Source: Sphingomonas spermidinifaciens
Lineage (GTDB): Bacteria; Pseudomonadota; Alphaproteobacteria; Sphingomonadales; Sphingomonadaceae
DNA: 64,000 nucleotides
NCBI RefSeq assembly: GCF_002351485.1
Contig: NZ_NWMW01000001.1
Span: 1,116,001-1,180,000 of the forward strand
Direction: 5' to 3'
The position numbers and the translations under genes are program-made. Positions 17,358 through 25,911 of this stretch are shown here, one piece after another (positions within the stretch are counted from its first letter, which is position 1; each line of letters begins with the position of its first letter). The notes under the pieces are model-generated. The model had not been told where the DNA came from. It was given only the letters and a program-made list of their open reading frames with translations, and ran no database searches.

Positions 17358-17690
17358 TCAGTAGCAGGGGGTGAGTTCGGCGACGAGTGGCGCGCACAGC
17401 GCCGCATTGCCGGCGCAGCAATCCTTGACGAGGAACAGCGTCAGAGCGCGCAGCCCATCCAGATCAGCACGGTAGATGATCGAGCGGCTATGCCGTTCGG
17501 AGTGGACCAGACCGGCGCGCGCGAGGATGCCGAGATGCGCCGACATAGTGTTTTGCGGCACGTCGAGCTGACGGGCGATATCGCCCGCGGCCAAGCCATC
17601 CGGTTCGTGCCGCACCAGCAACCGGAAGACGTCGAGGCGGGTGCCCTGTGCAAGGGCGCCCAGCGCGGCAATAGCTGAGTCGTTTTCCAT
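17358..17690 (-). CDS. arsR: ArsR/SmtB-family arsenite repressor, copy 1
   Basis: 110 residues. Winged helix with recognition helix [18 protein letters not shown]. Cysteines C91, C92 and C99 in [11 protein letters not shown], plus C109, form the As(III) site of the C-terminal-cysteine type of ArsR, unlike the CVC site in the DNA-binding helix of the E. coli type. It represses the arsRCB-ynfA-arsH operon until arsenite binds. The probable operator overlaps its own start codon (17689-17712). Confidence 0.93.
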   Translation of the reverse strand: MENDSAIAALGALAQGTRLDVFRLLVRHEPDGLAAGDIARQLDVPQNTMSAHLGILARAGLVHSERHSRSIIYRADLDGLRALTLFLVKDCCAGNAALCAPLVAELTPCY

Positions 17691-17712
17691 ATATCCAGCA
17701 TAGCGGATATAT
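17689..17712. promoter_or_regulatory. Probable ArsR operator of ars operon 1
   Basis: ATATATCC (17689-17696) and GGATATAT (17705-17712) form a perfect 8-bp inverted repeat with an 8-base spacer, overlapping the arsR start codon. An AT-rich dyad here is the usual ArsR target. A different dyad stands before the second arsR, so the two repressors may not cross-talk fully. Confidence 0.65.
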
Positions 17713-17770
17713 TAACACAATCTACTGTGCGCGGTATTCAATCCACAAAGCAGGAGACGGCACCGATTGC

Positions 17771-18121
17771 CTATAATCGCAGGCCAAGGCGCGGACCGAC
17801 CCATATCAAGCCAAGATAGAGCAGAATGGTGAGAAGGCACCCCGAGCCTAGCGCCAGCCAGAATGGTACGTTGCGCCCGAGCAACGCGGGGATCAGCAGG
17901 AACATCGGCAACGATGGCAGCACGAACCAGAAGGTCGCCCCAGCGTGAGACGCCATCAACGCCCGATCTTGGGTATCACGCCACAGCCATATCATTCCCG
18001 ACACCGACACGAGCGGTAACGACGCGACCATTGCGCCGATGCCGGGACTCCGCTTGGCGATCTCCGAGACTGCCGCGATGATTGCGCCGGAGATCAGTGC
18101 TTTGATGACGACATAGAGCAT
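17771..18121 (-). CDS. DUF3147 family membrane protein
   Basis: 116 residues with four transmembrane helices and the DUF3147 pattern KALISGAIIAAVSEIAKRSP near the N-terminus and LPLVSVSGMIWLWRDT in the middle. Function unknown. It is the last member of the long minus-strand metal-efflux series, 33 bases after czcD, and DUF3147 genes are often found beside CDF or czc genes. Confidence 0.75.
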   Translation of the reverse strand: MLYVVIKALISGAIIAAVSEIAKRSPGIGAMVASLPLVSVSGMIWLWRDTQDRALMASHAGATFWFVLPSLPMFLLIPALLGRNVPFWLALGSGCLLTILLYLGLIWVGPRLGLRL

Positions 18122-18154
18122 AGCCTGGTTGTGAACTCCGATCGTCAGGACGCC

Positions 18155-19072
18155 TTAGCGGTGAAGGTGCTGGTCATCCTCACAGGCTTGCGATGGCGCC
18201 TCGGTCTGGATCGTCGAATGTTCGATCCCGAATCTTTCACCGAGCGTCTTCGTCACGGCGACCCTGACGCTATCGGGATCGACGCCCTCGCCGAGCGTCA
18301 CATGGGCGGTGCAATTGATCTCGTCCGAAGCCATCGACCAGACGTGGAGGTCATGAACGCCGGCGACGCCCGGAATGGCGGCGATCGTTGAACGGATCTC
18401 CGGCAGCTTTAACCCGCCGGGGACACCTTCGAGCAGCACGTTGATCGTTCCCTTGAGCAGAACCCAGGTGCGCGGCAGCACCCACAGGCCGATGCCGACG
18501 GCGATGACCGGATCGACCCAGGTCCAGCCCGTGAACCGGATCGCGAGCGCACCAAGGATGACGCCGACCGAACCGATCATGTCGGCCCATACTTCCAGAT
18601 AGGCGCCTTTGACGTTGAAGCTTTCGTCCTTGCCGGCGGTCAGCAAACGCATCGATGCGAAATTCACGACGAGGCCGATGACCGCGACGATCAACATGCC
18701 GGTCGATTGAATCGACTGCGGCTCGCGAAAGCGCTGGATCGCCTCGTATAGGATATACATGGCGACGACGAACAGCAGCACGGCATTGAAGGTAGCGGCG
18801 AGGATTTCGAGCCGCTTGTAGCCGAACGTCCGCTTGTCGTCGGCCGCCTTCCTGCCGAGGTGGATCGCCATCAGCGCAATGACGAGGCCGGCGACATCGG
18901 TCATCATATGAGCGGCATCGGACAAGAGCGCCAAGCTGTTGAACACGAAGGCGCCGACCACCTCCGCCACGAGATAGGTCGCTGTCAGGGCCAACGCCCA
19001 TTTAAGCATCCTGGCGTTGGCGCCGGCGGTATGGTCGTGGCTGTGCCCGGCTTCGCCGTGATCGTGCGCCAT
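18155..19072 (-). CDS. czcD: Cation diffusion facilitator CzcD-like (Zn/Co/Cd efflux)
   Basis: 305 residues. Six transmembrane helices and a cytoplasmic C-terminal ferredoxin-like domain. The N-terminus is His-rich (MAHDHGEAGHSHDH) and the C-terminus ends CEDDQHLHR. The metal site in helix 2 is the HxxxD motif AHMMTD; helix 5 has ExxxD (LEVWADMIGSVG), as in CzcD-group CDFs rather than the HxxxD of many zinc transporters. It exports divalent cations from cytoplasm to periplasm, where the CzcCBA complex can take them further. Directly abuts the DUF305 gene. Confidence 0.92.
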   Translation of the reverse strand: MAHDHGEAGHSHDHTAGANARMLKWALALTATYLVAEVVGAFVFNSLALLSDAAHMMTDVAGLVIALMAIHLGRKAADDKRTFGYKRLEILAATFNAVLLFVVAMYILYEAIQRFREPQSIQSTGMLIVAVIGLVVNFASMRLLTAGKDESFNVKGAYLEVWADMIGSVGVILGALAIRFTGWTWVDPVIAVGIGLWVLPRTWVLLKGTINVLLEGVPGGLKLPEIRSTIAAIPGVAGVHDLHVWSMASDEINCTAHVTLGEGVDPDSVRVAVTKTLGERFGIEHSTIQTEAPSQACEDDQHLHR

Positions 19073-19444
19073 TTATCGCGTACCCTTCTTCGCGGCTTGC
19101 CGTTCGGCGAGCCAGGTTTTCATCTTCACGATCTCGGCCTGTTGGGTCCGGATCACCTCCTCCGCCATCGCACGCATCTTCGGATCGGTGCCGTTGGCAA
19201 GCTCGGCGCGCGCCATATCGACCGCACCTTCATGGTGCGGGATCATGCCCCGAAGGAAGTCGGTATCAGGATCGCCGGTCGACGGCATCGCCATGGCAGC
19301 CGTGCCGTGCGCGTTCGATCCGTGGATGGCATCAGTCGCACCGGACTCGTTCGATGCGAACTGACCCGCCGGCTTGCCGCCGGAACACCCAGACAGGGCA
19401 ATCACAGCGGCCAGAACGCCCCATCGCGCCGTGGTGATCGACAT
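19073..19444 (-). CDS. DUF305 lipoprotein
   Basis: 123 residues from ATG 19444. Lipoprotein signal MSITTARWGVLAAVIALSGC. The DUF305 domain (ferritin-like helical bundle) shows FLRGMIPHHEGAVDMARAEL and AEEVIRTQQAEIVKMKTWL; the HH pair and Met/Glu residues are likely metal ligands. A periplasmic metal-binding role is inferred from the family's constant link to metal operons. It is one of three DUF305 genes in the window. Confidence 0.83.
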   Translation of the reverse strand: MSITTARWGVLAAVIALSGCSGGKPAGQFASNESGATDAIHGSNAHGTAAMAMPSTGDPDTDFLRGMIPHHEGAVDMARAELANGTDPKMRAMAEEVIRTQQAEIVKMKTWLAERQAAKKGTR

Positions 19445-19503
19445 TTTCTTCTCTTCACGGGATGGATCGCGGAGCACATCGACGCCGCTCACGGTCAGGC
19501 CGG

Positions 19504-20187
19504 TCACATCCCGATCTCCTCGATCAGCAGCAGTGCGAGAAAGCCGACGAAGAACATTGCGCTGATGAGCGGTGAGTCCGGTTTTTCGTGCGCCTCGACC
19601 AGCAACTCCTCGGTAACGAGGTAGAGCAGCGCCATCAGGCCGAAACTCAGGAATCCCGTGATCCATACCGGCGACAGCAGCGCCACGGGCTGCGCGACGA
19701 GCGCGCCGATCGGCACCAGCAGCGCCAGCGCGCAGGTCAGGCCGATCGCCTTCATCTTGCGATACCGGCTCGTCAGATCGTTGGTGAGCGTCAGGGCCAG
19801 GAACAGCACTTCGAGCGTCAGCGCGACCGCCAGCAACGTGCCCGCCTTCTCGCCGGCGATGAAGGCCAGACCCAGAACCAGACCGTCAATGGCAAGATCG
19901 AGCCCGATCGCGGCGAGCAGCGCGACAGGGCCTTCGAACCGGCCTTCCGCTGCCTTCAGGCCGAGCATGACTGCGACGCCGATCGCTCCGCCGATAAGCG
20001 TCGCCGTTGGCGATCCGCCGTGCATGACTAGCGGCAGGATCTCAGTGGCAGCCGCGGCGAAAACCACGCCGGCTGCGAGGTGCTGCATGGCCGCCACCAG
20101 CTTCTCGCCGGGTGTGCGCCACCCGGCGATGAGCGCGCCGATCACGATCGCAAGCATCGGAATCAAGGAAAACTTGAGTGCCGCCAT
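19504..20187 (-). CDS. ZIP-like metal transporter family membrane protein
   Basis: 227 residues, about seven to eight hydrophobic helices, with overall ZIP-family layout: MLAIVIGALIAGWRTPGEKL, HLAAGVVFAAAATEILP, GLDLAIDGLVLGLAFIAGEK and EELLVEAHEKPDSP. The canonical helix-4 HNxPEG motif is replaced by DLAIDGLVLG, so if it moves metal, the ligands differ from zinc-uptake ZIPs. It lies inside the czc operon between two small periplasmic proteins. Direction of transport and substrate are uncertain. Confidence 0.6.
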   Translation of the reverse strand: MAALKFSLIPMLAIVIGALIAGWRTPGEKLVAAMQHLAAGVVFAAAATEILPLVMHGGSPTATLIGGAIGVAVMLGLKAAEGRFEGPVALLAAIGLDLAIDGLVLGLAFIAGEKAGTLLAVALTLEVLFLALTLTNDLTSRYRKMKAIGLTCALALLVPIGALVAQPVALLSPVWITGFLSFGLMALLYLVTEELLVEAHEKPDSPLISAMFFVGFLALLLIEEIGM

Positions 20188-20218
20188 CGTCAGCAGTCCC
20201 CGGCATCAACGGTTGCGA

Positions 20219-20599
20219 TCATGATGCGTTCTCCTTCATGCAAACGACCGGCCGTTTGCCCGGTGCCTCGATCCTGATCTGATTGCCGGCGAAGGTCGCG
20301 CTTTGCGCATCACCGACATATTGAAGGCCCTGCATCGGCGCGGTCAGGACGGTCGGCGCCGCCTTCGCGTCACGCCGGAACTCGACCGTCAGCCCCTGAT
20401 CCTTGAAGTCGACGATGAGCGTCCCATCATCGTCGCATCGGTAGAGGTGGCGTCCCGGTGCCCCGCTTGGCACACCGCTGTCACCGGCGTGGATTTCCTG
20501 CTCGGTTGGCGGCCCCTTTTGCGCTTGCTCGGAACAGGCGGACAGGGCAAGCGCCAACGCGAGGCCGGCGCCGGCGATGCGAATCCGACATGGCGTCAT
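20219..20599 (-). CDS. Lipoprotein with MliC-like domain
   Basis: 126 residues from ATG 20599, overlapping the upstream stop as ATGA. Signal with lipobox LALSACSEQ. The C-terminal domain YRCDDDGTLIVDFKDQGLTV to RPVVCM has the paired cysteines and beta pattern of the MliC (C-type lysozyme inhibitor-like) family. In a czc operon a role in envelope protection or metal scavenging is possible but not shown. Confidence 0.68.
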   Translation of the reverse strand: MTPCRIRIAGAGLALALALSACSEQAQKGPPTEQEIHAGDSGVPSGAPGRHLYRCDDDGTLIVDFKDQGLTVEFRRDAKAAPTVLTAPMQGLQYVGDAQSATFAGNQIRIEAPGKRPVVCMKENAS

Positions 20600-21171
20600 C
20601 TGTGCCTCCGATTCTTCTGGCCCCCGTGACGCGGCGCTGCGGGGCGCGGCTTCACGCCCGGATACGTTGCTAACCGCCGAAGCTGGCGGTCCAGACACCG
20701 ATCGGATTGTACGAGACCGGCTTGTAGCTTCCGGCGCAGCAACGCCGTCCACATGCCACTGAGGAAACCGTGGAAGCGGAGGCTATGCCGCAGGCGGGTG
20801 CCGATAAGATCGCGCTCCAGCTCATAGATTTCCTCGAATTGGAGGAGCTTTGCCACCCCCGCGGTCCAGGCGAAGGCAACGGGCTTTTCGACACGGGTGA
20901 TGTCGGCCGCTGTCGTGACGGGCTTCCCAAGCCCCCCGATGCGAAAACTATATGTCGCCTCGCCACCCTCGACCGCCTCACCCGCGAGCTGGGTGAACGG
21001 CTTCCATTGCGGATGCGCGGCAAAGTCCGTGAGGACCGACCAGACCCGCAGCGGAGAGGCCGTGAGAATCACGACATTCTCGATGGCGGCGCGCCCGGCA
21101 CTCGACGAGCGGCCACTATCATGGAGAGCGCCAACAGGACCGATCGCGCGCCCAGGGTCAACGTCCGTCAT
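20596..21171 (-). CDS. SRPBCC-fold (polyketide cyclase-like) protein
   Basis: 191 residues from ATG 21171; an in-frame ATG at 21192 is the alternative, and both overlap the end of the DUF190 gene. START/SRPBCC pattern: VVILTASPLRVWSVLTDFAAHPQWKPF near residue 35, followed by alternating strands (ATYSFRIGGL, AFAWTAGVAKLLQFEEIYEL) and the long C-terminal helix. The arginine-rich tail is unusual. No catalytic residues can be assigned. Operon position suggests co-expression with czcCBA. Confidence 0.68.
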   Translation of the reverse strand: MTDVDPGRAIGPVGALHDSGRSSSAGRAAIENVVILTASPLRVWSVLTDFAAHPQWKPFTQLAGEAVEGGEATYSFRIGGLGKPVTTAADITRVEKPVAFAWTAGVAKLLQFEEIYELERDLIGTRLRHSLRFHGFLSGMWTALLRRKLQAGLVQSDRCLDRQLRRLATYPGVKPRPAAPRHGGQKNRRHR

Positions 21172-21499
21172 CGCCCGCGTCCGCGTCGGCATTTAGTACG
21201 ACGATTTCCACCGCCTCCAGCGTCATCAGGCCGACACCCTTCAGATCGCGAAGGCTTGTTATGAAGGCTCGCAGTCTGGTGTCGTCGTCGACGATCTCGA
21301 TCACCACCGATCGATCGTTCTCGAGGATGTGGCGACGGTGCGTATGCGCCGATCGCCCGATCCCGATCATCGCCTCGATCACCGTCGCCCCGCTGAGGCG
21401 GGCGTCGCGCGCCCGCTCGGCGATGAGTTCGAAGACCTTGCGATCACCAAAATAAGCGTTCTCGTCGGTATAGACCCGCAGGAGCTTCATCATGGTCAT
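21158..21499 (-). CDS. DUF190 family protein (PII-like fold) in the czc operon
   Basis: 113 residues. DUF190 hallmarks: LLRVYTDENAYFGDRKVFELI, the GATVIEAMIGIGRS segment and VVIEIVDDDTRL. The family has a PII-like ferredoxin fold and may regulate an adjoining transporter. The start overlaps the czcA stop (ATGA), so it is translated with the pump. A second, divergent DUF190 protein accompanies the fluoride antiporter at 55226-55609. Confidence 0.82.
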   Translation of the reverse strand: MTMMKLLRVYTDENAYFGDRKVFELIAERARDARLSGATVIEAMIGIGRSAHTHRRHILENDRSVVIEIVDDDTRLRAFITSLRDLKGVGLMTLEAVEIVVLNADADAGDDGR

Positions 21500-24400
21500 G
21501 TTGTTGCCTCCTCGGGTGCGCTTGTTGGTCGGTCGTTAGGCTCAATACGCTTGCCCGACGTCGCTCCCAGAACGACCTTGGCGATGGCGGGAAGTACCAG
21601 CAGGGTCAGGATGGTCGCGGCAACGAGACCGCCGATGACGGTGGTCGCAAGCGGCTTCTGCACTTCGGCGCCGGTGCCGTGCGCAAGCGCCATCGGTACG
21701 AAGCCGATCGCGGGCACAAACCCGGTCATGATGACCGCCCGCATCTTCTCGGCCATGCCTTCCCGGATCGCCTGCGCCACCGGCAGTCCGGCTTCGCTGC
21801 GTTCCCGGATCGCGGTCATCACCACGAGCCCGTTCAGCACCGCCACGCCGGCGAGACAGATGAACCCTACCGCTGCCGACACCGAGAAGCTGATTCCGGT
21901 CAGCACCAGCGTGAAGACGCCCCCGGCGAGTCCCAGCGGCACCGCCAGGAACACCGACGCTGCCCTGCCGAATCCGCCAAGCGCCATGTAGAGCAGCCCG
22001 AAAATCGCCAGGAAGCAGAGCGGCACAACGATCGACAGCCGCCTAGAGGCGGCTGCCAGATTCTCGAACTGACCACCCCATTCGAGGTAGTATCCCGCCG
22101 GCAACTTGACCTGCGCGATCTTCGCCTGCGCTTCGGCCACGAATGACCCGGCATCGCGTCCGCCCAAGTTGACCTGAACAACGACACGACGCTTGCCGTT
22201 CTCACGGCTGATCTGATTCAAACCTTCTGTCAGTCGGATTTGCGCGACCTGTGCGAGTGGCACCTGTGCCCGCGGTCGTCCTTCGACCTCGGGCAACAAT
22301 ACCGGCAACGACCGGATGTCGTCGAGATTGGCGCGGGTCGCGTCGGGAACGCGCACGGTGACGTCGAAACGACGATCGCCCTCGTACACCAGCCCCGATT
22401 CACGTCCCCCCAGCCCCGCCGCGATCGTATCGGACACATCGCGGACCGTAAGGCCGAGCCGGGCGATGGCCGCCCGGTCGAGCTTCACGTCTAGCGTCGG
22501 CGCGCCGCCCACCTGATCGGCCTTGACGCTGGCCGCACCCGGGATGCCCTGTAGAACGCGGACCATCTCGTTCGCGGTCTGCGACATCTTGTCGAGATCG
22601 TCGCCGTAGAGCTTGATTGCGACGTCGCCGCGCACGCCCGCGATCAGCTCGTTGAAGCGGAGCTGGATCGGCTGGCTGACCTCGTAGAGGTTGCCGAGCA
22701 GACCGCCGGTCGCCTTCTGGATTTTGGCGATCACGTCAGCCTTGGTGGTGCCGTCAGCCCACTCCTCGCTCGGCTTCAAAATAACGAAACCGTCCGAAAC
22801 ATTGGGCGGCATCGGGTCGGTCGCAACTTCGGCTGTGCCGGTCTTTGAAAACATCAACTCGACTTCAGGGATCTTCGTAATGGCCTCTTCAACCTTGCGT
22901 TCCATGACAAGCGATTGCTCGAGGCTCACCGATGGAACGCGTGTCGATGCAAAGGCGAGGTTTTTTTCGTCGAGCTGGGGGATAAACTCCGAACCGAGCA
23001 GCCCGAACGCCGGGATCGCCGCGAGGAAGAACGCCAGACCACCGAGGATGAATGGCCACGGCTTCGCAATCGCCTTGTCGAGCAGCGGCAGGTAGCGTTC
23101 CTTGGACTTGCGGATCAGCCACACATCCTTCTCCGCGACCTTGCCCCGGATCAGGATGGCGACCAGCGCCGGCACTAGCGTGATCGCCAGGACGAACGCT
23201 GCTACCAGCGCCAACATGATTGTGATCGCCATCGGCGAGAACGTCTTGCCTTCGGTGCCTGTAAACGTCAGCAGCGGCGCGAACGCGAGCAGGATGATGG
23301 CCTGACCGAAAACGGTCGGCTTGATCATATCCTGCGCGGCCCGCATCGTCTCCTCGAGCCTCTCCCTCAGCGCCAGCAGCCGGCCTTCATGTTCCTGTCG
23401 ATGCGCCAGCCTGGCGAGGCAGTTTTCGATGATGATCACCGCACCATCGACGATCAGACCGAAGTCGAGCGCCCCCAGACTCATGAGGTTGCCGGGGACG
23501 TTGAAGGCGTTCATCCCCATCGCCATCATCAGGAACGAGAAGGGGATCACCAGCACCGCGATCACCGCGGCGCGCCAGTTGCCGAGCAGCAGGAACAGCG
23601 CCGCGGCCACCAGGATGGCGCCTTCGGTAAGGTTGCGCTGGACCGTCGCCACCGTGGCGCCGACGAGCTTTGCGCGATTGAGGACGACCTTGACCTGAAT
23701 GCCGGGCGGCAGCGTCTTCGCCACCTGATCCAGCTTGGTCGACGCCTGTTCGGCGACGATGCGGCTGTTCTGGCCGATCAGCATCAGCACCGTGCCGATG
23801 ACCGCTTCCTGGCCGTTCATGCTTCCACCGCCGGTGCGCAGATCGCCACCAATGCGGACGTTGGCGATCTGGCCGATCGTGATTGGCGTGCCGCCCCGCG
23901 TCGCGGCGACGGCGTTGCGGATTTCGTCGACCGTCCGCACGCGAGAGTCGACGCGCACGAGATAGGCTTCGCCGCCCTTGTTGTAATAATTGGCACCGAC
24001 CGCGAGGTTGGCGTTTTCGAGCGCCTGCCCCAGCTCGCTGTAGGAGATGCCGAAGCTCGCGAGCTTGGTCGGATCAGGCTCCACCACGAACGTTTTGGCA
24101 AACCCACCGATCGAGTCCACGCCGGCGACGCCGCTCACCGATTTGAGCTGCGGACTAATGATCCAGTCCTGCACGGTGCGCAGGTAGCCCGCCTTCTCCA
24201 CGGGATCGGTGAGCCGCTCGCCTTCCGGCGTCAGATAACTGCCATCGGGTTGCCAGCCGGGTTGCCCCGCGACCTTCGTCGCGCCCTTCCCGTCCGGATT
24301 GGCGTAGCCGACCGTATACATGACGATCTCGCCGAGACCGGTCGTGACCGGTCCGATTTGCGGCTGTACGCCGTCGGGCAGGTTCTCCATCGCCTGGCGC

Positions 24401-24741
24401 AGGCGTTCGCCGACCTGCTGGCGCGCGAAATAAAGGTCGGTACTGTCCGTGAAGATCGCGCTGACCTGGCTGAAACCATTGCGTGAGATGGAGCGTGTCG
24501 TCTCCAGCCCCGGAATGCCGGCGAGTGAGATTTCGACCGGATAAGTGACGAGCTTCTCGATTTCGACCGGCGACAGCCGCGGATCGACCGTGTTGATCTG
24601 GACCTGCTTGGTGGTGATGTCGGGCACCGCGTCGATCGGCAGCTTGGTAAGCTGCCATACGCCGAGTCCGGCGATGACGAGGAACAATGCGAGGACCGTC
24701 CAGCGGGCGCGGACGGAGAGCGCCATGAGGTTGGCTATCAT
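21496..24741 (-). CDS. czcA: CzcA-like heavy-metal RND efflux pump
   Basis: 1081 residues, full length for the HME family. Inner-membrane proton-driven pump of a tripartite efflux complex. The helix-4 signature LDFGLIVDGAVIIIENC matches the DFGxxxDGAxxxxE pattern of the Co/Zn/Cd group (CzcA, D402/D408/E415 equivalents), separating it from the Cu/Ag pump at 40420. The N-terminus ANLMALSVRARWTVLALFLV is the usual first helix, and the periplasmic porter domain begins KLPIDAVPDITTKQVQIN. Follows czcB by three bases. Confidence 0.95.
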   Translation of the reverse strand: MIANLMALSVRARWTVLALFLVIAGLGVWQLTKLPIDAVPDITTKQVQINTVDPRLSPVEIEKLVTYPVEISLAGIPGLETTRSISRNGFSQVSAIFTDSTDLYFARQQVGERLRQAMENLPDGVQPQIGPVTTGLGEIVMYTVGYANPDGKGATKVAGQPGWQPDGSYLTPEGERLTDPVEKAGYLRTVQDWIISPQLKSVSGVAGVDSIGGFAKTFVVEPDPTKLASFGISYSELGQALENANLAVGANYYNKGGEAYLVRVDSRVRTVDEIRNAVAATRGGTPITIGQIANVRIGGDLRTGGGSMNGQEAVIGTVLMLIGQNSRIVAEQASTKLDQVAKTLPPGIQVKVVLNRAKLVGATVATVQRNLTEGAILVAAALFLLLGNWRAAVIAVLVIPFSFLMMAMGMNAFNVPGNLMSLGALDFGLIVDGAVIIIENCLARLAHRQEHEGRLLALRERLEETMRAAQDMIKPTVFGQAIILLAFAPLLTFTGTEGKTFSPMAITIMLALVAAFVLAITLVPALVAILIRGKVAEKDVWLIRKSKERYLPLLDKAIAKPWPFILGGLAFFLAAIPAFGLLGSEFIPQLDEKNLAFASTRVPSVSLEQSLVMERKVEEAITKIPEVELMFSKTGTAEVATDPMPPNVSDGFVILKPSEEWADGTTKADVIAKIQKATGGLLGNLYEVSQPIQLRFNELIAGVRGDVAIKLYGDDLDKMSQTANEMVRVLQGIPGAASVKADQVGGAPTLDVKLDRAAIARLGLTVRDVSDTIAAGLGGRESGLVYEGDRRFDVTVRVPDATRANLDDIRSLPVLLPEVEGRPRAQVPLAQVAQIRLTEGLNQISRENGKRRVVVQVNLGGRDAGSFVAEAQAKIAQVKLPAGYYLEWGGQFENLAAASRRLSIVVPLCFLAIFGLLYMALGGFGRAASVFLAVPLGLAGGVFTLVLTGISFSVSAAVGFICLAGVAVLNGLVVMTAIRERSEAGLPVAQAIREGMAEKMRAVIMTGFVPAIGFVPMALAHGTGAEVQKPLATTVIGGLVAATILTLLVLPAIAKVVLGATSGKRIEPNDRPTSAPEEATT

Positions 24742-24744
24742 GGT

Positions 24745-25911
24745 CTATTCTTCCTCGCCCGCGCCCTTGGCGAGTTCGGCCTTGAGCAGGAATGCGTTCT
24801 TCGTGGCGACCTGGCTTCCGGACGCGAGACCCTTCAGGATCTCGACGCGGCCATTGCTGCGCTGTCCAATCGTGATGGTCTGTGCGCGAAAACCCTTCGC
24901 GGTCCGCACGAACACGATGTCGCGCCCTTCGAGCGTCTGGACCGCGTCTTCCGGAACCACGATCGCATTGGAGGTGCCACCACGGCTCGGTAGCAGCCGC
25001 ACCCGCACCGCGAGGCCCGGTTGCAGTGTACCAGTCACATCGAGGACCGCGGTCGCCGAGCGCGTGTCGTTGGCAAGGCCCGGCGTGACGGCACGCACCC
25101 GCGCCTCCACCGTCCGTCCATCGGGCAATTCGATTATCGCCCGGTCGCCCGGCGCGAGCCGCTGCGCATCGGTCGGACCGACAGCCGCCTCTACCTGGAT
25201 CTTCGACGCATCGGCGACGCGCATCAGCTCGGTCTCGGGCTGGACGAAGGCGCCCAGGCTGACGTTCTCCGAGGTGACGCGGCCCGAAATCGGGCTCGAC
25301 ACCAGCACGCCGCGCCCATCGGATGTGATCCGCGCGGCACCCGCCGCAACGCTGGCGCGCCGCGCTTCGGCCGCAGCCGACGCGGCTTCCGCCTGAGCCT
25401 GTTCCAGCTCGACCCGGGCCGACACCTTCTGGCGATAGAGGTAGCTTTCGCGAGCGAGTGCCTTCTGCGCCAGCGTCGACTTGGCAGCCGCGGCGCTGCG
25501 ATCGGCCGCGATCTGGGCTGCGTCGCGGCTCTCGACGATCGCCAGCGTCTCGCCGGCACGCACCGGGTCTCCGAGCCGCTTCATCAATCTCGTGACCGCA
25601 CCCGCTGCGCGGGCCGTGACGATCGCTTCTCCTTGCGGTGACGCGCTGACAGTCGCCTGCGCGACGATCTCCGCGCCGAGCCCACCGGGATTGATCGTCT
25701 CGGTCGCAATCCCGGCCTGCTCGACCGCTTGCGCGGTCATCTCCACCGTGTCGGGAGCCTTCTCCTCCGGTGCGGGGGCAGCAGTATTACCGTTTGCCGC
25801 TTCCGTCGTGGCGGGTTTGTCTGCGGTGCAGCGCGCAACGCCGAAGCCGCCGAGTGCGGCGACCAGTGCAACGGCCGCGGCACCACCTAACAGGCGCTTG
25901 TCCTGGATCAT
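24745..25911 (-). CDS. czcB: CzcB-like periplasmic adaptor (membrane fusion protein)
   Basis: 388 residues. Single N-terminal anchor (LLGGAAAVALVAALGGFGVA), lipoyl half-motifs (EAIVTARAAGAVTRLMKRLGDPVRAGETL and GVLVSSPISGRVTSENVSLG), a helical hairpin (about residues 125-175), and beta-barrel/membrane-proximal domains. It connects the RND pump to the outer-membrane channel. The start overlaps the czcC stop by four bases. Confidence 0.92.
   Translation of the reverse strand: MIQDKRLLGGAAAVALVAALGGFGVARCTADKPATTEAANGNTAAPAPEEKAPDTVEMTAQAVEQAGIATETINPGGLGAEIVAQATVSASPQGEAIVTARAAGAVTRLMKRLGDPVRAGETLAIVESRDAAQIAADRSAAAAKSTLAQKALARESYLYRQKVSARVELEQAQAEAASAAAEARRASVAAGAARITSDGRGVLVSSPISGRVTSENVSLGAFVQPETELMRVADASKIQVEAAVGPTDAQRLAPGDRAIIELPDGRTVEARVRAVTPGLANDTRSATAVLDVTGTLQPGLAVRVRLLPSRGGTSNAIVVPEDAVQTLEGRDIVFVRTAKGFRAQTITIGQRSNGRVEILKGLASGSQVATKNAFLLKAELAKGAGEEE

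Noticed and set aside
23389..24486. 365-codon plus-strand open frame across czcA
   Set aside because: Antisense shadow of a conserved RND pump in GC-rich DNA; its composition (Arg/His/Asp-rich) is typical of such shadows.
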